NCBI RefSeq assembly: GCF_001423845.1
Contig: NZ_LMPM01000001.1
Span: 2,468,153-2,532,152 of the forward strand
DNA: 64,000 nt
Reading direction: 5' to 3'
Source: Sphingomonas sp. Leaf357
GTDB lineage: Bacteria; Pseudomonadota; Alphaproteobacteria; Sphingomonadales; Sphingomonadaceae
Shown: positions 9,423 through 17,556 of the stretch, one piece after another
Position numbering within the stretch: the first letter of the stretch is position 1
Layout of the letters: every line of letters begins with the position of its first letter
Notes under the pieces: model-generated
Told to the model about the DNA's origin: nothing
Database searches by the model: none
What the model saw: the letters and a program-made list of their open reading frames with translations, nothing else
Position numbers and translations under genes: made by a program

Positions 9423-9776
9423 ATGACGGCTCCGCAACGCATCCTCATCGTCGAGGACGAACCCCTGATCGCGATGATGCTCGAGGATTTCCTCGAAGTC
9501 CTGGGCAAGGAGCTGGCGGGCCAGGCGGATAATGTCGGCGATGCGCTCGCTCTCGTCGCGGGCGGCGGGATCGACGCGGCGATTCTGGACGTCAACCTGC
9601 GCGGCGGCGAGAAGAGCTTCGCGATCGCCGATGCGCTGGCGGCGCAGGGCGTGCCGTTCGTCTTCGCCACCGGCGGATCGCAGGACGGCCTAGGCGACGA
9701 TCACCGCGACCGCCCGACCCTGGCCAAGCCGTTCACGATGGACGGCGTGGCTAAGGCCCTGGAAGGCCTGGCCTGA
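9423..9776 (+). CDS. Single-domain response regulator
   Basis: 117 residues consisting only of a receiver domain. Acidic pocket E11/D12, phospho-acceptor D56 in AAILDVNLRGG, conserved T83 region (FATGGS) and K102 in LAKPFT are all present, so it should be phosphorylatable. There is no output domain. It starts 37 bases after cckA, on the same strand, and could be co-transcribed with it, making it a candidate phosphate sink or adaptor for the CckA relay or for another kinase. It does not match CpdR closely enough for me to use that name. Confidence 0.88.
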   Translation: MTAPQRILIVEDEPLIAMMLEDFLEVLGKELAGQADNVGDALALVAGGGIDAAILDVNLRGGEKSFAIADALAAQGVPFVFATGGSQDGLGDDHRDRPTLAKPFTMDGVAKALEGLA

Positions 9777-9818
9777 CCGGCTGCGGCGCGCCGGTCCGGC
9801 GTGTTGGAAATAAATTTC

Positions 9819-9833
9819 GTTCCACTCTTGTTC
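9819..9833. promoter_or_regulatory. LexA (SOS) box upstream of recA
   Basis: GTTCCACTCTTGTTC is a perfect GTTC-N7-GTTC direct repeat, the alphaproteobacterial LexA operator. It ends 77 bases before the recA start. The box at 27025-27039 differs by one base. Confidence 0.92.
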
Positions 9834-9910
9834 CATGAGAACAAAGGCGATACATGCTGCTTCGACGATTGAACGCAACGGGCGTTCGGTCTAGCGGTGG
9901 AGCTTCGCAC

Positions 9911-11020
9911 ATGGCGGCATCTTTGAAGGTCATCGACAGCAAAATGGCAGCATCCAACGACAAGGCCGCAGAAAAGGCCTCCGGCGAACGCGCCAAGGCG
10001 CTCGAGGCGGCGCTCGCGCAGATCGATCGCGCCTTCGGCAAGGGTTCGGCGATGAAGCTGGGGTCGAAGCAGACGATGCAGGTCGAGACGATCTCGACCG
10101 GGTCGCTCGGGCTGGACATCGCGCTCGGCGTCGGTGGCCTGCCACGCGGCCGCGTGATCGAGATCTACGGCCCGGAAAGCTCGGGCAAGACGACGCTTGC
10201 GCTTCACGTCATCGCCGAGGCGCAGAAGACGGGCGGCACGGCCGCGTTCGTCGATGCCGAACATGCGCTCGACCCGGTCTATGCCAAGAAGCTGGGCGTC
10301 AATATCGACGAGCTGATCGTCTCGCAGCCGGATACCGGCGAGCAGGCGCTGGAGATCGTCGATACGCTGGTGCGGTCGAACGCGATCGACGTGCTGGTGG
10401 TGGATTCGGTCGCGGCGCTCGTGCCGCGCGCGGAAATCGAGGGCGAGATGGGCGACAGCCATGTCGGGCTTCAGGCCCGCCTCATGTCGCAGTCGCTGCG
10501 CAAACTGACCGGATCGATCAGCCGCTCGCGCTGCATGGTGATCTTCATCAACCAGCTGCGCATGAAGATCGGCGTGATGTACGGCAATCCGGAAACGACG
10601 ACCGGCGGCAACGCACTGAAATTCTACGCGTCGGTCCGTCTCGATATCCGTCGCACCGGTCAGATCAAGGATCGCGACGATATCATCGGCAACACCACCC
10701 GGGTGAAGGTGGTCAAGAACAAGGTGGCGCCGCCGTTCAAGCAGGTCGAGTTCGACATCATGTACGGTCAGGGCGTGTCGAAGATCGGCGAGATCCTCGA
10801 TCTTGGCGTCAAGGCCGGGCTGGTCGAGAAATCGGGCGCGTGGTTCTCGTACGACAGCGTGCGCATCGGACAGGGTCGCGAGAATTCGAAGACCTATCTC
10901 AAGGAGCATCCGGAAATGTGCGACCGCCTGGAACTGGCGATCCGTACCCGCACCGACAAGGTGGCCGAGGAAATGATGGCCGGGCCGGAGCCCGAGGACG
11001 ATACCGACGACGAGATGTGA
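9911..11020 (+). CDS. recA: Recombinase RecA
   Basis: ATP-dependent strand-exchange protein and LexA co-protease in the SOS response. 369 residues. Walker A is GPESSGKT (87-94), Walker [14 protein letters not shown] ([12 protein letters not shown]), the L2 region has [12 protein letters not shown], and the C-terminus is acidic ([11 protein letters not shown]). Start chosen at 9911 because GTGGAG at 9897-9902 is well spaced; an in-frame ATG at 9854 would add 19 residues without family support. A LexA box at 9819-9833 indicates SOS autoregulation. alaS, which usually follows recA closely, is here more than 6 kb away. Confidence 0.98.
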   Translation: MAASLKVIDSKMAASNDKAAEKASGERAKALEAALAQIDRAFGKGSAMKLGSKQTMQVETISTGSLGLDIALGVGGLPRGRVIEIYGPESSGKTTLALHVIAEAQKTGGTAAFVDAEHALDPVYAKKLGVNIDELIVSQPDTGEQALEIVDTLVRSNAIDVLVVDSVAALVPRAEIEGEMGDSHVGLQARLMSQSLRKLTGSISRSRCMVIFINQLRMKIGVMYGNPETTTGGNALKFYASVRLDIRRTGQIKDRDDIIGNTTRVKVVKNKVAPPFKQVEFDIMYGQGVSKIGEILDLGVKAGLVEKSGAWFSYDSVRIGQGRENSKTYLKEHPEMCDRLELAIRTRTDKVAEEMMAGPEPEDDTDDEM

Positions 11021-11028
11021 TCGCCTGC

Positions 11029-11050
11029 GCCCCTCTCAGGTGAGAGGGGC
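11029..11050 (+). terminator. Terminator-like hairpin after recA
   Basis: GCCCCTCTC and GAGAGGGGC form a perfect 9-bp stem with a four-base loop eight bases after the recA stop. It lacks a strong T-run. Confidence 0.55.
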
Positions 11051-11159
11051 GGGGTTCTGGACATAGAGCTGCCCACTACCGGTTGGCCGGAAAACTCCAC
11101 TCAGCGTCCAGCACAAAGAATTTCAAGGCGGCGTTCGACTGCGCGTCGCACACACATGG

Positions 11160-11187
11160 AAAGGCTCGCCCGCGTCGGCGAGCCTTT
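11160..11187. terminator. Strong AAAGGCTCGCC hairpin in the recA downstream spacer
   Basis: An 11-bp perfect stem (11160-11170 with 11177-11187) around CGCGTC; the right arm ends GCCTTT. It has the form of an intrinsic terminator readable in either direction, placed about 140 bases after recA with no gene between. It may end a read-through transcript or a small RNA starting in 11060-11160. The rest of the 576-base spacer (11021-11596) holds two palindromic repeats and nothing I recognise as coding. Confidence 0.5.
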
Positions 11188-11264
11188 CGCGTTGGTTTTC
11201 GCGGACGTCCCCGGCGAGACTGTCACGGTATCTCGGCGGCAATTTCGCTCCAGCATATCAGTGT

Positions 11265-11357
11265 CGTCATTTCCGAGCAGGCGGGAATCCATGCTGGCCA
11301 CCGCTGCGAGAATACCAGACGTCGAGACTATGGACTTTCGCCTGCGCGGAAATGACG
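11265..11357. repeat. Degenerate palindrome, GTCATTCCCGC-GCGGGAATGAC family, copy 1
   Basis: CGTCATTTCCGAGCAGGCGG at the left and an imperfect complement ending CGCGGAAATGACG at 11357. It looks like a decayed relative of the element at 59794-59878. Confidence 0.7.
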
Positions 11358-11417
11358 GATTGGCGCACCTCGGATATCGGCCTCGACACCGCCTCATTCG
11401 GATCGACCACATCATTC

Positions 11418-11506
11418 CCGTTCGTCCTGAACTTGCCGAAGGGCCGTCCTTTCTTTTCGGCGGTAAAGAAAAAAGAACAGTGCTTCGACAGGCTCAGCAC
11501 GAACGG
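11418..11506. repeat. Interspersed palindrome, GAGC-TGTCGAAG family, copy 2
   Basis: CCGTTCGTCCTGAACTTGCC at the left and CTTCGACAGGCTCAGCACGA reading out to 11506 at the right, with a purine-rich centre (GGTAAAGAAAAAAGAACAG). Lies upstream of the methyltransferase gene. Confidence 0.85.
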
Positions 11507-11596
11507 CGGTGAGGTGAATTCGCCGGCCTGACTTTACCCGCAAACACTTGCGCCCGTTCCAACGCAGGTAGAGACTCGCGCCAAAGGAGCACGATC

Positions 11597-12427
11597 ATCG
11601 ACGCGAGCGAATGGACCGGGCCGGTCGGGGATGTCTGGGCGGCGGAATGGCGGCGGACCGATCGGACGTTCGCGGATCTGTCGCGCCACCTCGATGCCGC
11701 GATCCGGGACCGGATGGACGGTGCCGCAATGCTCGTCGGCGATGTCGGTTGCGGGGCGGGTGCCACATCGATCGCTGCGGCGCGGGCCAATTCCAAGGCG
11801 CGGATCATCGGCATGGACCTGTCCGAAGCGTTGCTCGCCGTCGCGGCGGAGCGTGCCGCCGGGCTCGACAATCTCGGCTTCGTCGCCGGGCCGGTCGAGG
11901 ACATCCTCCCGCCGCTCGGCCCGTTCGACCTGATCGTATCGCGGCATGGCGTGATGTTCTTTCCCGATCCCGTGGACGGGCTCGCCGCGATGCGGGCTGG
12001 GGCGGCACCGGGCGCCGGGCTGATCTTCTCCTGTTTCCGGGCGCCGTCGCACAATCTCTGGTCGTCGGAGATCGTCGCCGCCATGCTCGACGCGCCGCCA
12101 CCGCCGCCCGAAGCCTATGCCCCCGGGCCGTTCGCCTTTGCCGACGAGAAGTTCGTGCGGTCGGTACTGGCGGCGGCGGGCTGGTCGAACGCGGAGCCGC
12201 GCGCGGTGGATTTCACCTATCGTGCCGGCGAGGGCGAAGACCCGGTCGCCGATGCGGTCGCCTTCTTCACGCGCATCGGTCCCGCCGCGCGCGTGCTGCG
12301 CGATGCGCCCGCCGGACGCCGACGGGACATGCTCGACCGCGTGGCGGAGGTCTGCGCACGCTACCGCCATGGCAATGCTGTGGATTTCCCTGCCGCGGCA
12401 TGGCTATGGTCGGCCGAGAACCGATAG
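11597..12427 (+). CDS. Class I SAM-dependent methyltransferase with non-canonical ATC start
   Basis: SAM-dependent methyltransferase, substrate unknown, about 276 residues. Motif I is VGDVGCGAGATS (about 48-59), acidic loop GMDLSEALL, then the motif II-like PFDLIVSRHGVMFFPDP. The reading frame has no ATG, GTG or TTG upstream of an internal ATG at 11714, which would cut off 39 residues just before motif I. The omitted stretch (DASEWTGPVGDVWAAEWRR) reads like a genuine N-terminus and AAAGGAG at 11583-11589 is perfectly spaced to ATC at 11597, so I place the start there. The stop codon overlaps the GST ribosome-binding site, so the two genes are probably co-translated. An ATG-to-ATC mutation or a sequencing error is the alternative. 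Confidence 0.75.
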   Translation: MDASEWTGPVGDVWAAEWRRTDRTFADLSRHLDAAIRDRMDGAAMLVGDVGCGAGATSIAAARANSKARIIGMDLSEALLAVAAERAAGLDNLGFVAGPVEDILPPLGPFDLIVSRHGVMFFPDPVDGLAAMRAGAAPGAGLIFSCFRAPSHNLWSSEIVAAMLDAPPPPPEAYAPGPFAFADEKFVRSVLAAAGWSNAEPRAVDFTYRAGEGEDPVADAVAFFTRIGPAARVLRDAPAGRRRDMLDRVAEVCARYRHGNAVDFPAAAWLWSAENR

Positions 12428-12437
12428 GAGAGCGCCA

Positions 12438-13076
12438 GTGACCATCCCCGGGACGATCATCGTCCATCATCTCGAAAATTCGCGCTCGCAACGCATTCTT
12501 TGGATGCTCGAGGAACTCGGCCTGCCGTATGAGATCAAGCGCTACGAGCGCAACAAGCAGACCATGCTCGCACCGCCGGAACTCAAGAAGGTCCATCCGC
12601 TCGGCAAGTCGCCGGTGATCGAGGATGACGGTCGGGTCATCGTCGAAACCGGCGCGATCTGCGAGTATCTGGTCGAGAAGGCGGATGGCAGATTGGGGCC
12701 AAGCGGGCATCGCGAATCGGTGCTGCGCTACCGCCAGTTCCTGCATTATGCGGAAGGCTCGATGATGCCGCCCTTGTTGCTGTTGCTGATCCTCGGGCGG
12801 ATCCCGTTCTTCGGCAAGAAGGCGATCAAGCGCGTGCAACCGATGGCGGACGCTCATCTCGATTATGTCGAAAGCGAACTCGCCTCCCGCCCCTGGTTCG
12901 CCGGCGACGAGATGACCGCCGCCGACATCATGATGAGCTTCCCGCTGGAAGCCGCGCGCGGCCGCGCCGGCCTGAACGAATCGCGTCCGGCGACGATCGC
13001 CTGGCTGAACAAGATCCACGCCCGGCCGGCGTATCAGACGGCGCTCGAGAAGGGCGGGCCTTACGCCTACGCCTGA
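12438..13076 (+). CDS. Glutathione S-transferase family protein
   Basis: 212 residues. The N-terminal thioredoxin-like domain (1-80) contains the glutathione-site segments HHLENSRSQRILW and HPLGKSPVIEDDG plus ETGAICEYL; the helical C-terminal domain contains WFAGDEMTAADIMMSFPL, the usual GST capping box. Start GTG at 12438 is chosen because AGGAG (12426-12430) precedes it by seven bases; that AGGAG includes part of the methyltransferase stop codon. Likely detoxification or thiol chemistry; the substrate cannot be inferred. Converges on dctA. Confidence 0.88.
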   Translation: MTIPGTIIVHHLENSRSQRILWMLEELGLPYEIKRYERNKQTMLAPPELKKVHPLGKSPVIEDDGRVIVETGAICEYLVEKADGRLGPSGHRESVLRYRQFLHYAEGSMMPPLLLLLILGRIPFFGKKAIKRVQPMADAHLDYVESELASRPWFAGDEMTAADIMMSFPLEAARGRAGLNESRPATIAWLNKIHARPAYQTALEKGGPYAYA

Positions 13077-13088
13077 TCCCTCCCGTCC

Positions 13089-13106
13089 TCGCCGCCCGTG
13101 CGGCGA
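13089..13106. terminator. Hairpin between converging GST and dctA genes
   Basis: TCGCCGC and GCGGCGA pair around CCGT in the 58-base gap between two converging genes; a plausible bidirectional terminator without T-run. Confidence 0.45.
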
Positions 13107-13134
13107 TGGCGGGTCGGGCATCGGCGCGAAGCCC

Positions 13135-14454
13135 TCACCCCTGAAAACTGTCCCGATCGACCCTCGGGCCGTGTCCGGACGGCGCGGGCAGGGGATCGAT
13201 CACCGGTGATTCCAGCGGATCGAGATTGCCCTCCCACTTCGCGATCACCGCGCTCGCCACCGCATTGCCCACCACGTTGGTGGCGGAGCGGCCCATGTCG
13301 AGGAAGTGATCGACCGCGAGGATCAGCAGCAGGCCGGCCTCCGGGATGTCGAAGAACGCCAGGGTCGCGGCGATCACGACCAGGCTGGCGCGCGGCACGC
13401 CGGCGACGCCCTTGGACGTGACCATCAGCACCAGCAGCATCGTGATCTGGTGCCCGATCGTCAGCGGGATGCCGTACGCCTGGGCGATGAACATCGTCGC
13501 GAAGGTCATGTAGATCATCGATCCGTCGAGGTTGAACGAATAGCCCAGCGGCAGCACGAAGCTGGCGATGCGCGGCGGCACGCCGAATTTGTCGAGCGCC
13601 TCCAGCGTGCGCGGATAGGCGGCCTCGGACGAAGCGGTGGAGAAAGCGAGCAGCAACGGCTCGCGGATATATTTCACCAGCAACGCCGTGCGCCGCCCGA
13701 CGATCAGGAAGCACACGCCGATCAGCAGGCACCACAGCAGCCCCATCGCGATGTAGAACGTGCCCATGAAATAGGCGAGCCGGCCGATGATCGACGGCCC
13801 CTGTTCGGCGAGCGTCGCGGTGACGGCGGCGAACACCGCGAGCGGGGCGAAGCGCATCACATAGTTCGTCACCTGCAGCATCACCTGCGCCAGCGCATCG
13901 ACGCCGCGCACCAACGGCGCGGCCTTCTCGCCCACCGCGGTGATGCCGACGCCGACGAACAGCGAGAAGACGACGATCTGCAGGATCTCGTTCTTGGCCA
14001 TCGCGTCGACCATCGACGACGGCACGATATGGGTGATGAAATCCTTGATGTTGAACGCGGCACGATCCACGCCGCTGGCCGCATCGACCGGCGGGACCGG
14101 AATGGCGAGGCCGACGCCCGGCTGGAACAGATTGACCAGGATCAGCCCCAGGGTCAGCGATACCAGGCTGCAGCAGATGAACCACGCGACGGCGCGGAAC
14201 CCGACGCGGCCGAGCGCCTGCGTGTCGCCCATATGCGCGATGCCGACGACGAGCGTGGAGAAAACGAGAGGCGCGATGATCATCTTGATCAGGCGCAGGA
14301 ACAGCGCCGTGACGATCGAGAAATACCCGGCGATCTCGGCGGCGAACTTCGTCCCCGGCCCGCCATCGTCGTCGTAATAGCCGTTGATGGCGAGGCCGAG
14401 CGCGAGGCCGGCGACCAGCCCGATCAGGATGTAATAGGTCAGGCGCTTGCCCAT
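13135..14454 (-). CDS. Dicarboxylate/amino-acid:cation symporter (SDF family, DctA/GltP-like)
   Basis: Inner-membrane secondary carrier coupling uptake of C4-dicarboxylates or acidic amino acids to Na+ or H+. 439 residues with the multi-span SDF fold. Hallmarks: the serine-rich hairpin motif STASSEAAYP, FNLDGSMIY (NMDGT equivalent), SKGVAGVPRASLVV (second hairpin) and DHFLDMGRSATNVVGN in the last span, which holds the substrate-binding Asp/Arg/Asn. Start at 14454 (MGKRLTYYILIG) puts the first membrane span at the N-terminus; longer in-frame extensions upstream overlap the divergent peptidase gene. Substrate choice between glutamate and dicarboxylate is not resolvable here. Confidence 0.92.
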   Translation of the reverse strand: MGKRLTYYILIGLVAGLALGLAINGYYDDDGGPGTKFAAEIAGYFSIVTALFLRLIKMIIAPLVFSTLVVGIAHMGDTQALGRVGFRAVAWFICCSLVSLTLGLILVNLFQPGVGLAIPVPPVDAASGVDRAAFNIKDFITHIVPSSMVDAMAKNEILQIVVFSLFVGVGITAVGEKAAPLVRGVDALAQVMLQVTNYVMRFAPLAVFAAVTATLAEQGPSIIGRLAYFMGTFYIAMGLLWCLLIGVCFLIVGRRTALLVKYIREPLLLAFSTASSEAAYPRTLEALDKFGVPPRIASFVLPLGYSFNLDGSMIYMTFATMFIAQAYGIPLTIGHQITMLLVLMVTSKGVAGVPRASLVVIAATLAFFDIPEAGLLLILAVDHFLDMGRSATNVVGNAVASAVIAKWEGNLDPLESPVIDPLPAPSGHGPRVDRDSFQG

Positions 14455-14530
14455 GAATGCTCCGGTGTTCGTTGTCGCGGGCAAGGAAGGGGATTGCGGC
14501 GGCGCGGTCAAGCGCCGTATCGCATGATGC

Positions 14531-15793
14531 ATGAGGCAAGCCCCCTTCAACCGCCGCCAGCTGATCGGTGCCGCTGCAGCCATGCCGTTGCTGTCGATGC
14601 CCGCCGTGCTGCGCGCCGCCGAGCCGGACCTCTCAGGCCTGTCCGACATGACCAGGGGCGTCGTGCCGATCGGCGAGGCGGAGCGGCGTGCGCGGGTCGC
14701 GCGGGCGCAGGGCTTGATGCGCGCCAACGGCATCGGCTCCGTGCTGATCGAGGCGGGCTCGTCGCTGACCTATTTCACCGGCGTGCGCTGGGGCCGAAGC
14801 GAGCGGCTGACCTGTGTCGTCCTGCCGGTCGAGGGCATGCCGTGCATCGTCACGCCGTTCTTCGAGGCACCCTCGGTGCGCGAGACTCTGGGTATCGCGG
14901 CCGATGTGCGCGTGTGGCAGGAGGATCAGGATCCGCTGGCGGTGGTCGCCGGGTTCCTGAAGGAGCGCAAGCTGGCGGTGCGACCGATCGGGATCGAGGA
15001 GACGGTGCGCTATTTCGCGGTCGACGGTCTGGCGCGCGCGCTGCCCGGGGCGAAGATCGTCTCCGCCAACCCGGTCGTGCGCGGCTGTCGCGGCATCAAG
15101 ACCGCGCCCGAGATCGCGCTGATGCAGGCGGCGACCGACGTGACGATCGCCGCCTATCGCTGGACGCATGGCCGGATCGAAAAGGGCATGAGCAACGCCG
15201 ATGTCGGCGCGCTGATGAACGCCGCGACGCGCAAGCTGGGCGGAAGTCCCGAATTCGCCTTGGTTCTGATCGGCGAGGCGGCGGCCTATCCGCATGGCAG
15301 CCGGAAACCGCAGATCGTCGCCGACGGGCAGATCGTGCTGATGGATTGCGGCTGCACGGTGCAGGGCTATCAATCGGACGTATCGCGCACGTTCGTGTTC
15401 GGGAGCGCCGACGCGGCGCAGCGCAAGGTGTGGGATCAGGTCGCGCGCGGCCAGCAGACGGCGTTCGCCGCTGCGAAGCTCGGCGCGACGGCGGGCAGCG
15501 TCGACGATGCCGTGCGGCGCTATTATACATCGCTCGGTTACGGCCCGGACTACAGGCTGCCGGGCCTGTCGCATCGCACCGGCCACGGCATCGGCATGGA
15601 CGGGCACGAGCCCGTCAATCTGGTGCGCGGCGAGACGGCGCGGCTGGAGCCCGGCATGTGCTTCTCGAACGAGCCGGGCATCTACATCCCGGGCAAGTTC
15701 GGCGTGCGGCTGGAGGATTGCTTCCACATGACCGCGACCGGGCCGGCCTGGTTCTCGAAGCCGCCGACCTCCATCGACGCTCCGTTCGGGTGA
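14531..15793 (+). CDS. Secreted M24 family peptidase (Xaa-Pro aminopeptidase-like)
   Basis: Pita-bread-fold metallopeptidase, 420 residues, with an N-terminal creatinase-like domain (about 45-190) and a catalytic M24 domain. All five metal ligands are present: D272, D283, H352, E381 and E395, in MDCGC, QSDVSR, GHGIGMDGHE, SNEPG and RLEDC. The N-terminus NRRQLIGAAAAMPLLSMPA resembles a twin-arginine signal, so the enzyme is probably exported folded to the periplasm. Divergent from dctA; its stop overlaps the start of the lipid kinase gene (GTGA). Likely cleaves Xaa-Pro peptides. Confidence 0.92.
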   Translation: MRQAPFNRRQLIGAAAAMPLLSMPAVLRAAEPDLSGLSDMTRGVVPIGEAERRARVARAQGLMRANGIGSVLIEAGSSLTYFTGVRWGRSERLTCVVLPVEGMPCIVTPFFEAPSVRETLGIAADVRVWQEDQDPLAVVAGFLKERKLAVRPIGIEETVRYFAVDGLARALPGAKIVSANPVVRGCRGIKTAPEIALMQAATDVTIAAYRWTHGRIEKGMSNADVGALMNAATRKLGGSPEFALVLIGEAAAYPHGSRKPQIVADGQIVLMDCGCTVQGYQSDVSRTFVFGSADAAQRKVWDQVARGQQTAFAAAKLGATAGSVDDAVRRYYTSLGYGPDYRLPGLSHRTGHGIGMDGHEPVNLVRGETARLEPGMCFSNEPGIYIPGKFGVRLEDCFHMTATGPAWFSKPPTSIDAPFG

Positions 15794-16701
15794 GCGCGCC
15801 CGTCCCCGTTCTGATCCCCGTCCTGATCAACGCCGGCGGCGGGACCGCCGCGTCGAAGGGGGACAAGCTCGAAGCCGAAGTCCGCGCCGCCTTTGCCGGG
15901 GCGGGGCTCGCGATTGACCTGCAGCTGATCGAAGGCTGCGACATGCAGGACGCGGTGAAGGCGCGCGCGCACCTGCCGCTGGTCGTGGTCGGCGGCGGCG
16001 ACGGCACGATCGGCTGCGCGGCGGGCGAGGTGCTGACGGGCAAGGCGGCGCTCGGCATCCTGGCGCTCGGCACGCGCAACCATCTCGCGCGCGAGCTCGG
16101 CGTACCGCTGGACCTGCCCGGCGCGGCGAAACTGATCGCCTCGGGCGAGCGGCGGCGGATCGATGTCGCGCGCGTCAACGGGCATCTGTTCATCAACAAT
16201 GCCTCGATCGGCCTGTATCCGGAAATGGTGCGGCTGCGCGACGAGGAGCAGGCCCAGTTCAGGCTGCCCAAATGGCTCGCGGCGGTCCCGGCGTCGTGGG
16301 GCACGCTGAAACGGCTGCGCCACCATCGCCTGCGCCTCCACGCGCCGGGCGGGTTCAGCGACGTCGTCACGCCGATGCTGTTCGTCGGCAACAACCATTA
16401 CGAGCTGAAGGCCGGCCAGGTCGGCACGCGCAGCGCGCTGGACGACGGCAAGCTCTCGGTCTTCGCGGTGGCCGAGCGGAGCCGAACGGCGCTGATCGGT
16501 TTCGCGCTGCGCACGCTGGTCGGGCGCGCCGATCGCCGGCAGGATTTCGCCGCGATCGGCGATGTCGCCGCGCTCACCGTCACCGGCCGCTCGCGCAAGG
16601 TGGATATCGCGCTGGACGGCGAGGTGATCGACCTGCCGCTGCCGCTCGAGTTCACGATCGAGCCGGGCGCCCTGGCCGTGGTGGCACCCCCGATCCCCTG
16701 A
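15790..16701 (+). CDS. Diacylglycerol kinase family lipid kinase
   Basis: 303 residues of the DAGK-catalytic/YegS-type superfamily. The nucleotide-binding signature VVGGGDGTIG (about 66-75) and the GTRNHLARELGVP motif are intact, followed by NNASIGLYPEMV and a C-terminal beta-sandwich region (SRKVDIALDGEVIDLPLP) typical of these enzymes. Starts with GTG at 15790 overlapping the M24 stop, indicating translational coupling. The family phosphorylates diacylglycerol, ceramide or related lipids; in sphingolipid-making sphingomonads a sphingosine or ceramide substrate is conceivable, but this is inference only. Confidence 0.88.
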   Translation: MSAPVPVLIPVLINAGGGTAASKGDKLEAEVRAAFAGAGLAIDLQLIEGCDMQDAVKARAHLPLVVVGGGDGTIGCAAGEVLTGKAALGILALGTRNHLARELGVPLDLPGAAKLIASGERRRIDVARVNGHLFINNASIGLYPEMVRLRDEEQAQFRLPKWLAAVPASWGTLKRLRHHRLRLHAPGGFSDVVTPMLFVGNNHYELKAGQVGTRSALDDGKLSVFAVAERSRTALIGFALRTLVGRADRRQDFAAIGDVAALTVTGRSRKVDIALDGEVIDLPLPLEFTIEPGALAVVAPPIP

Positions 16702-16725
16702 AACAGGCGGGCGCGGCGGCGGCGA

Positions 16726-16932
16726 TCAGGGCTTCGCGCTCTCCGCCGCCGGGGGCGCGGCGGCCTCGGCGATCGCCCGCGCCGTGCCGGAGGCTGGGCG
16801 GAGCTGGAACATCTCGGTCTGGCTGATGATCACCACCGCGGCGATGATCGCCAGCACCAGCGCCATCACCCCGAGAGCGGGGCGCGACGTATAGGTCTTC
16901 GGGTTCGAGCCTCGGCCGTGCGTGCTTTTCAT
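16726..16932 (-). CDS. Small single-span membrane protein, unknown function
   Basis: 68 residues: a basic polar N-terminus, one hydrophobic span (about 20-37, ALGVMALVLAIIAAVVII) and an Ala/Pro-rich tail. GGAGA is well placed before ATG at 16932; the in-frame ATG at 16944 lies within that ribosome-binding region and is less likely. Converges on the lipid kinase with a 24-base gap. I do not recognise a family. Confidence 0.65.
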   Translation of the reverse strand: MKSTHGRGSNPKTYTSRPALGVMALVLAIIAAVVIISQTEMFQLRPASGTARAIAEAAAPPAAESAKP

Positions 16933-17032
16933 GAACATCTCCATTCGCGTTCAGGTGCAGAACGAAGATCGTTTGGCTGGCGGTAGAACCGATCGTGACA
17001 TTTTGTTGCGAACCGCGACGCGCTGCCCGCGC

Positions 17033-17434
17033 TCACTCCGGATCCCGGTCGTAGACCCGGATGCTGGCCGGCAATTCCACCCAGCCATGCCGCCGGCAAT
17101 CATAGACCGAATCCTCGGGCGGCGGGAAATCGGGATCGCCGAACGCACCCACCGCGACGCTCACCGACGATCGGTTACATCCCTCCTCGGTGTGGAAGAG
17201 GGACGTTCCGCAAACGGGGCAGAAGCGGAAGCGGAACCGCGCGCCGTGATCGCCGGTGCGGACATAGTCCGTCGCCTCGCCCGTCACCGTATACGGCGCG
17301 TCGAACCCGGCCAGCGCGGCGAACACGCTGCCGGTGCGCCGCTGGCAGGCGAGGCAGTGGCACACGCCGACACCGCGCAGCGCACCCGCGAGATGGATCT
17401 GCAACTGGCCGCAGCTGCACGATGCGGTGCGCAC
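17033..17434 (-). CDS. GFA family (CENP-V/Gfa-like) zinc-binding protein
   Basis: 133 residues with the GFA cysteine pattern: CSC near the N-terminus, CHCLAC at 25-30 and FCPVCGTSLF at about 77-86, which bind structural and catalytic zinc. The founding member, Gfa, promotes formation of S-hydroxymethylglutathione, but most paralogues are of unknown function. GTG at 17434 is chosen because GGGAGAA precedes it at seven bases and the family begins right here (VRTASCSCG); longer in-frame extensions reach into the alaS promoter region. Divergent from alaS. Confidence 0.87.
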   Translation of the reverse strand: MRTASCSCGQLQIHLAGALRGVGVCHCLACQRRTGSVFAALAGFDAPYTVTGEATDYVRTGDHGARFRFRFCPVCGTSLFHTEEGCNRSSVSVAVGAFGDPDFPPPEDSVYDCRRHGWVELPASIRVYDRDPE

Positions 17435-17556
17435 GACGTTTCTCCCGGCGGAACGTTTCCAACAGGCAAAATATGGTGGCATCGGCATATCGTCCAGCCA
17501 TGGCTTGAGCGCAGGCGCGCGCTCGCCTAGATCGCTTGCCCATGACCGCACACTTC

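Noticed and set aside
11611..12441. ATG-initiated 276-codon frame overlapping the methyltransferase
   Set aside because: It has a proper ATG but its translation is Arg/Gly-rich without motifs; the SAM motif I lies in the other frame, whose product is clearly a methyltransferase.
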